A DNA stretch of 9,626 nucleotides from Desulfofustis sp. (GTDB taxonomy: Bacteria > Desulfobacterota > Desulfobulbia > Desulfobulbales > Desulfocapsaceae). The translations under genes were made by a program, and so were the position numbers. Shown one piece after another: positions 6,374 to 9,626 of the stretch. The stretch covers positions 1-9,626 of the forward strand of contig JAUVWB010000037.1 in NCBI GenBank assembly GCA_030604345.1. The letters are read 5' to 3'. Within the stretch, counting starts at the first letter, position 1. The number at the start of each line of letters is the position of its first letter. The notes under the pieces are model-generated. The model had not been told where the DNA came from. It made no database searches and saw only the letters and a list, made by a program, of their open reading frames with translations.

Positions 6374-7711
6374 ATGTCATTAACAGGAATGCAGATCTTC
6401 AAACTCCTGCCGAAGACCAACTGCAAGGAGTGCGGTGTGCCCACGTGTCTTGCCTTCGCCATGAACCTGGCGTCGGGTAAGGCGGAGCTTGATTCCTGCC
6501 CGTACGTCTCCGACGAAGCCCGGGCCCAGTTGGAAGAGGCATCCGCGCCGCCCATCCGCCAGGTCGCGCTCGGCAAGGGCGTCAGGGCGGCCAAGACCGG
6601 CGGCGAGACAGTGCTGTATCGCCATGAAAAGACCTTTTACAACCCGACTCTGTTTGCCGGTCTGATGCCCGCCGATACCCCGGCCGCAGAGGTGGAGGCC
6701 AAGCTGAAGGGCTGGCAGGCATTGCAGTATGAGCGGGTCGGTTTAAACCTGCGTCCGGAGCTGGTGGCCGTTAAAGACAAAGGCGACAAAGCCGCTTTTG
6801 CTGCGGTGGCCAAGCAGGTGGCAGAGACCTCTGAATTCAACGTCATCCTGATGAGCGAAGACGCCGAAGCCATGGCTGCCGCTGTTGCCGCTTGCAGCTT
6901 CAAACGGCCGCTGCTCTATGCGGCGACGTCGGCCAATGCAGACGCGTTCGGCAAACTGGCCCTGGAACACGAGCTGCCGCTGGCGGTCAAGGCCGACTCG
7001 ATTGATGGTCTCATCGAGCTGACCACCAAACTGACCGCCATGGGCCTCAAGGATCTGGTGGTGGATCCGGGGTCGCGGGAAGTCAAGCAATCACTCCAGG
7101 ACATGGTGGCCCTGCGCCGGGCCGCCTTGAAGGACGGCAACCGGGCTCTGGGTTTTCCGGCCATTGTCTTTCCATGCGAGATGGCCGGCAACACCGATAT
7201 GGAGGCGCTCATCGCCGGCATGTACGTGTCGAAATACGCCGGTATCGTCGTGCTCTCCGATCTGACCACCGAGGTCCTGTTCCCGCTGATGCTGGAACGA
7301 CTCAACATCTTCACTGATCCGCAGCGGCCGATGACGGTTACCGAGGGTATCTACGAGATTGGTACACCGAACGAGAACTCGCCGGTCCTGGTTACCACCA
7401 ACTTTGCTTTGACCTACTTCATCGTCTCCGGCGAGATCGAGGCCAGCAAGGTGCCGGCCTGGCTGCTGATCAAGGACTCTGAAGGTCTCTCGGTGCTGAC
7501 CGCGTGGGCGGCCGGCAAGTTCAGCGGTGACGATGTGGGGGCCTTCGTCAAGAAATCCGGCATCATGGACAAGGTCAAGCACACCGAACTCATCATCCCC
7601 GGCTACGCGGCATCCATCGTAGCCGATGTGGAAGAGGAACTGCCCGGTTGGACGATCACCGTCGGACCCCGTGAGGCGGCTCACCTTCCCGGCTTTTTGA
7701 AAGCGCGTTAA
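6374..7711 (+). CDS. acsC: Corrinoid iron-sulfur protein large subunit (ACDS gamma subunit)
   Basis: AcsC binds the cobamide that accepts CH3 from methyl-H4folate via AcsE and hands it to AcsB; its [4Fe-4S] cluster reductively reactivates cob(II)amide. From ATG 6374 it has 445 residues, practically the Moorella length (446). The N-terminal cluster domain shows Cys17, Cys20, Cys25 and Cys42 (NCKECGVPTC, then AELDSC), the exact C-x2-C-x4-C-x16-C spacing of the family. A TIM barrel follows (about 60-320). The C-terminal cobamide-binding domain (about 320-445) includes TTNFALTYFIVSGE (Thr341 onward) and DSEGLSVLTAWAAGKF. The gene is flanked on both sides by GC hairpins and sits between acsB and acsE. 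It forms a heterodimer with the acsD product four genes upstream. Confidence 0.97.
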   Translation: MSLTGMQIFKLLPKTNCKECGVPTCLAFAMNLASGKAELDSCPYVSDEARAQLEEASAPPIRQVALGKGVRAAKTGGETVLYRHEKTFYNPTLFAGLMPADTPAAEVEAKLKGWQALQYERVGLNLRPELVAVKDKGDKAAFAAVAKQVAETSEFNVILMSEDAEAMAAAVAACSFKRPLLYAATSANADAFGKLALEHELPLAVKADSIDGLIELTTKLTAMGLKDLVVDPGSREVKQSLQDMVALRRAALKDGNRALGFPAIVFPCEMAGNTDMEALIAGMYVSKYAGIVVLSDLTTEVLFPLMLERLNIFTDPQRPMTVTEGIYEIGTPNENSPVLVTTNFALTYFIVSGEIEASKVPAWLLIKDSEGLSVLTAWAAGKFSGDDVGAFVKKSGIMDKVKHTELIIPGYAASIVADVEEELPGWTITVGPREAAHLPGFLKAR

Positions 7712-7716
7712 CCACC

Positions 7717-7750
7717 GTGGGCCGGCGCCTTCAGCGGGCGCCGGCCGCAC
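7717..7750 (+). promoter_or_regulatory. GC-rich intercistronic hairpin between acsC and acsE
   Basis: GGCCGGCGCC (7720-7729) and GGCGCCGGCC (7737-7746) form a perfect 10-bp stem with a 7-nt loop. With one bulged G at 7747, GTG (7717-7719) also pairs with CAC (7748-7750). It begins 6 nt after the acsC stop. The next bases (CGAGCCTGCTGTTATT) lack a T-run, so it is unlikely to be a full intrinsic terminator. Confidence 0.78.
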
Positions 7751-7777
7751 CGAGCCTGCTGTTATTGACGATAAAGA

Positions 7778-7787
7778 GAAAGGAGAG
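7778..7787 (+). promoter_or_regulatory. Ribosome binding site of acsE
   Basis: GAAAGGAGAG lies about 6 nt before ATG 7793, closely resembling the sites before acsB and acsC. Confidence 0.75.
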
Positions 7788-7792
7788 AGCAT

Positions 7793-8683
7793 ATGATTCT
7801 ATTCGGTGAGAGCCTGAACGTTATTTCCCGCAAGATCGGAACGGCGTTCAGGGAACGGGACCCCAAGCCGATTCAGGAGGAGGCCCTGGATCAGAAGGAG
7901 CGGGGCATGGATTATATCGACATCAATCTCGGCCCGGCCAAGAAAGACGGGCACGAACTGATGCCGTGGGTCTGCCAGGTGGTACAGGAGGTGGTTCCGG
8001 ATCTGCCGTTGTTGCTCGATACGAGTAACATCGCTGCCATAGAGGAAGGCCTGAAAGTGCTTAAACCGGTGGGCAAGCCGCACATCGTCAACTCGATCAT
8101 GGCCCGGGCCGAGCGCTATGAGGTGATGTTGCCCATGGCCGCCAAATATGAGGCGGACATCGTGGCCCTGCTCTGGGGGCCGGACGGATTGCCGCGTGAT
8201 GAGAACGAGCGGGCGGCGCTTGCCGTCGAGTTGCTCTATGCCGCCAATGAAGCGGGAATCCCGAACGAAAAAATCTGGGTTGACGGCATTGTCACTCCGG
8301 TTAACATCCAACAGGCCCAATGCGTCAGCCTGCTCAACTTCCAGATGATGCTCGAGGAGATTGCTCCCGGTGCCATGAGCACCTGCGGCCTTTCCAACAT
8401 TTCCAACGGTCCGCCGGTCCATCTGCGGCCCATTCTCAACACCACGTACATGGTGATGCTCGAGCGTTACGGCATGAAATCGGTCATCGCCGACCCGCTT
8501 GATACCAACCTGGTCGCTGTGGCCAAAGGCCAACGCCCCGATATCGTCGAGGTCGTCCACCAAGCGATGGATGGCATGGCTCCCGACCCGTCGACGCTGA
8601 GCAAAGAGCTGGGCGATTATGTAAAGACCGTCAAGGTGATCATGGGCGAGACCCTGTTCTCCGATTCGTATCTGGAAATCTGA
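7793..8683 (+). CDS. acsE: 5-methyltetrahydrofolate:corrinoid iron-sulfur protein methyltransferase (MeTr)
   Basis: AcsE transfers the N5 methyl of methyl-tetrahydrofolate to Co(I) of the AcsC/AcsD protein. It is a pterin-binding-domain TIM barrel of 296 residues. Pterin-pocket elements appear in order: FGESLNVI near the N-terminus, YIDINLGPA (41-49), LLLDTSN (Asp76), HIVNS (Asn100), WVDGIV (Asp164) and CGLSNISNG (Asn202). They correspond to Asp75, Asn96, Asp160 and Asn199 of Moorella MeTr. The protein is about 34 residues longer than the 262-residue Moorella enzyme. Most of the excess is an insertion at about 245-282, before the final conserved ETLFSDSYLEI, matching the Moorella TVYCDSFVKMF end. 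The start has a strong ribosome site. It is the last gene before the intrinsic terminator. Other cobamide-linked methyl-H4folate methyltransferases share the fold, but the operon context makes the acs role clear. Confidence 0.95.
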   Translation: MILFGESLNVISRKIGTAFRERDPKPIQEEALDQKERGMDYIDINLGPAKKDGHELMPWVCQVVQEVVPDLPLLLDTSNIAAIEEGLKVLKPVGKPHIVNSIMARAERYEVMLPMAAKYEADIVALLWGPDGLPRDENERAALAVELLYAANEAGIPNEKIWVDGIVTPVNIQQAQCVSLLNFQMMLEEIAPGAMSTCGLSNISNGPPVHLRPILNTTYMVMLERYGMKSVIADPLDTNLVAVAKGQRPDIVEVVHQAMDGMAPDPSTLSKELGDYVKTVKVIMGETLFSDSYLEI

Positions 8684-8703
8684 GTGTCATTCGCTTCGGT
8701 TTG

Positions 8704-8740
8704 TCGCCCCATTCTGTAAAAGGATGGGGCGAATTTTTTT
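8704..8740 (+). terminator. Rho-independent terminator of the acs operon
   Basis: TCGCCCCAT (8704-8712) and ATGGGGCGA (8724-8732) are perfect inverted repeats, extendable by a T-G and a C-G pair (8713-8714 with 8722-8723), leaving the 7-nt loop TGTAAAA. AATTTTTTT follows immediately, with seven T at 8734-8740. It lies 20 nt after the acsE stop and is the only hairpin here with a proper U-tract, so it marks the main 3' end. Confidence 0.93.
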
Positions 8741-8808
8741 GTTCATGATTACCTTAAACCTGTTAACGGATGGAGGTGTCTGCGCGGATCCTTTGACGGG
8801 AGACAGTG

Positions 8809-9108
8809 ATGGTGGAACAGAAACATAGTGAGGGCTGGGTCTGGGTAATTGTCAGCGACAAGGCGGATAGCGGTCATTATCTTGGCTTGCACAATGAAGA
8901 AAATGACATGGATTTTATCCCGGCCTTTGTCAGTCGGGAGGCGGCGAGTGACTGTTTCCTCTCGTTACCTCGGCAACCCGGCGGGAAATATGAAATTCAG
9001 GCCATTCACCTGGATGAACTGACTGTTGATGCCGGCAAAAACGGGTTCGCCGTAGCCCTGGTCGACGGAGATGGTCGGATTGTCGATCATAACGGGGAAA
9101 ATGTTTGA
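8809..9108 (+). CDS. Small uncharacterised protein between the acs terminator and cooC
   Basis: The product is 99 residues from ATG 8809, with GGGAGA at 8798-8803 as the ribosome site; an in-frame GTG at 8806 directly before it is a less likely alternative. I do not recognise the family. It has no signal peptide, membrane segment or cysteine pair (one Cys, at 49), so a soluble cytoplasmic protein without its own metal site is likely. Visible segments are WVWVIVSDKA (10-19), LGLHNEENDMDFIPAFVSREAA split around 25-46, YEIQAIHLDEL and a closing GFAVALVDGDGRIV, suggesting alternating strands and helices in a compact alpha/beta fold. It follows the terminator by about 70 nt and precedes cooC by 39 nt, so it is probably co-transcribed with cooC. 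A role in CODH/ACS maturation or regulation is only a guess from position. Confidence 0.75.
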   Translation: MVEQKHSEGWVWVIVSDKADSGHYLGLHNEENDMDFIPAFVSREAASDCFLSLPRQPGGKYEIQAIHLDELTVDAGKNGFAVALVDGDGRIVDHNGENV

Positions 9109-9147
9109 ATTGATAGAGAAGGCGGGCTTTTCGCCTGGAGAACGAAC

Positions 9148-9626
9148 ATGGGTTTGAAGATTGCGATCGGCGGTAAGGGCGGTGTGGGGAAGACCACCGT
9201 TGCCGCTTTGCTGGCTCGCTGCCTGGCGGCCGATCAGTCCAATAAAGTGCTAGCCATCGATGCCGATCCGGTGGCCAATCTCGCCGCGGCGCTGGGCATC
9301 GAGAGTGGCGAACCGATCACGCCGATCGCCGAACTACGTGAACTGATCGCCGAGCGGACCGGCGCCCAGCCCGGTACCATGGGCGGCTTCTTCACCCTCA
9401 ATCCGAAGGTGGACGATATCCCCGACCGTTTTTCACGAGAGCGGGATGGGGTGCGCCTGTTGGTGATGGGTACGGTCAAGAGCGGCGGTTCCGGCTGCAT
9501 CTGCCCGGAGAGTACCATTCTCAAGGCGTTGATGACTCATCTGGTCCTGTTTCGTGACGATGTGGTGATCATGGACATGGAGGCGGGAATCGAGCATCTC
9601 GGCCGGGCCACCTCGGCGTCGGTGGA
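9148..9626 (+). CDS. cooC: CooC-type nickel-insertion ATPase for CODH (3' truncated by window edge)
   Basis: CooC/AcsF proteins are dimeric MinD/SIMIBI-class ATPases that deliver Ni to the C-cluster of CODH (or to ACS). The window holds 159 codons of the N-terminal part. A deviant Walker A, GGKGGVGKTT (8-17), includes the signature Lys10 and P-loop Lys15. IDADP follows at 37-41. GCICPE gives the Cys117-x-Cys119 motif that binds Ni(II) at the dimer interface and separates CooC from plain MinD/ParA. Walker B-like VIMDMEAGIEHLGR holds Asp143. The start ATG has TGGAG at 9136-9140. The open frame continues past 9626; a full protein would be about 250-270 residues. Whether it serves CooS, AcsB or both cannot be told, as CooC and AcsF are close relatives. 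Confidence 0.93.
   Translation, partial: MGLKIAIGGKGGVGKTTVAALLARCLAADQSNKVLAIDADPVANLAAALGIESGEPITPIAELRELIAERTGAQPGTMGGFFTLNPKVDDIPDRFSRERDGVRLLVMGTVKSGGSGCICPESTILKALMTHLVLFRDDVVIMDMEAGIEHLGRATSASV

Noticed and set aside
9119..9136. Small inverted repeat AGGCG / CGCCT before cooC
   Set aside because: It is only a 5-bp stem, has no T-run after it, and lies beside the cooC ribosome site; too weak to call a terminator or attenuator.

Overview
The window is the carbonyl-branch (acetyl-CoA synthase / CO dehydrogenase) gene cluster of the Wood-Ljungdahl pathway. All complete genes are on the + strand: acsD (corrinoid Fe-S protein small subunit), cooS/acsA (Ni-CO dehydrogenase), acsB (acetyl-CoA synthase), acsC (corrinoid Fe-S protein large subunit) and acsE (methyl-H4folate:corrinoid methyltransferase). 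An intrinsic terminator follows acsE. After it come a small unrecognised gene and the start of cooC, the CODH nickel-insertion ATPase, which runs off the right edge.

Layout. 1-189: last 62 codons of an unrecognised gene. 190-387: leader of about 200 nt without a recognised RNA element. 388-8683: acsD-cooS-acsB-acsC-acsE, with gaps of 47-84 nt and a purine-rich Shine-Dalgarno before every gene, so probably one operon. Strong GC hairpins without a U-tract lie in the gaps on either side of acsC. 8704-8740: terminator. 8809-9108: 99-residue hypothetical protein. 9148-9626: 5' part of cooC.

How the genes work together. AcsE moves the methyl group of 5-methyl-tetrahydrofolate to the cobamide of the AcsC/AcsD protein. 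CooS reduces CO2 to CO at its Ni-Fe C-cluster. AcsB joins methyl, CO and CoA at its A-cluster. CooC supplies Ni to CODH. All steps are reversible, so the cluster could serve autotrophy or acetate oxidation; the sequence does not say which.

Organism. The genes are GC-rich with mostly G/C-ending codons, AcsB is the long bacterial form with the N-terminal domain, and AcsD carries a long Ala/Lys/Glu-rich tail. This fits an anaerobic bacterium, and my best guess is a sulfate-reducing or sulfur-disproportionating Desulfobacterota member (Desulfobulbales-like). That assignment is inference.

The pathway itself is well known. The unusual points are the TolA-like repeat tail on AcsD, a cysteine-to-serine change plus an extra cysteine in the B/D-cluster motif of the CODH, a C-terminal insertion in AcsE, and the small unrecognised gene beside cooC. 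I found no evidence of a wholly undescribed system, mobile element, CRISPR array or RNA gene.
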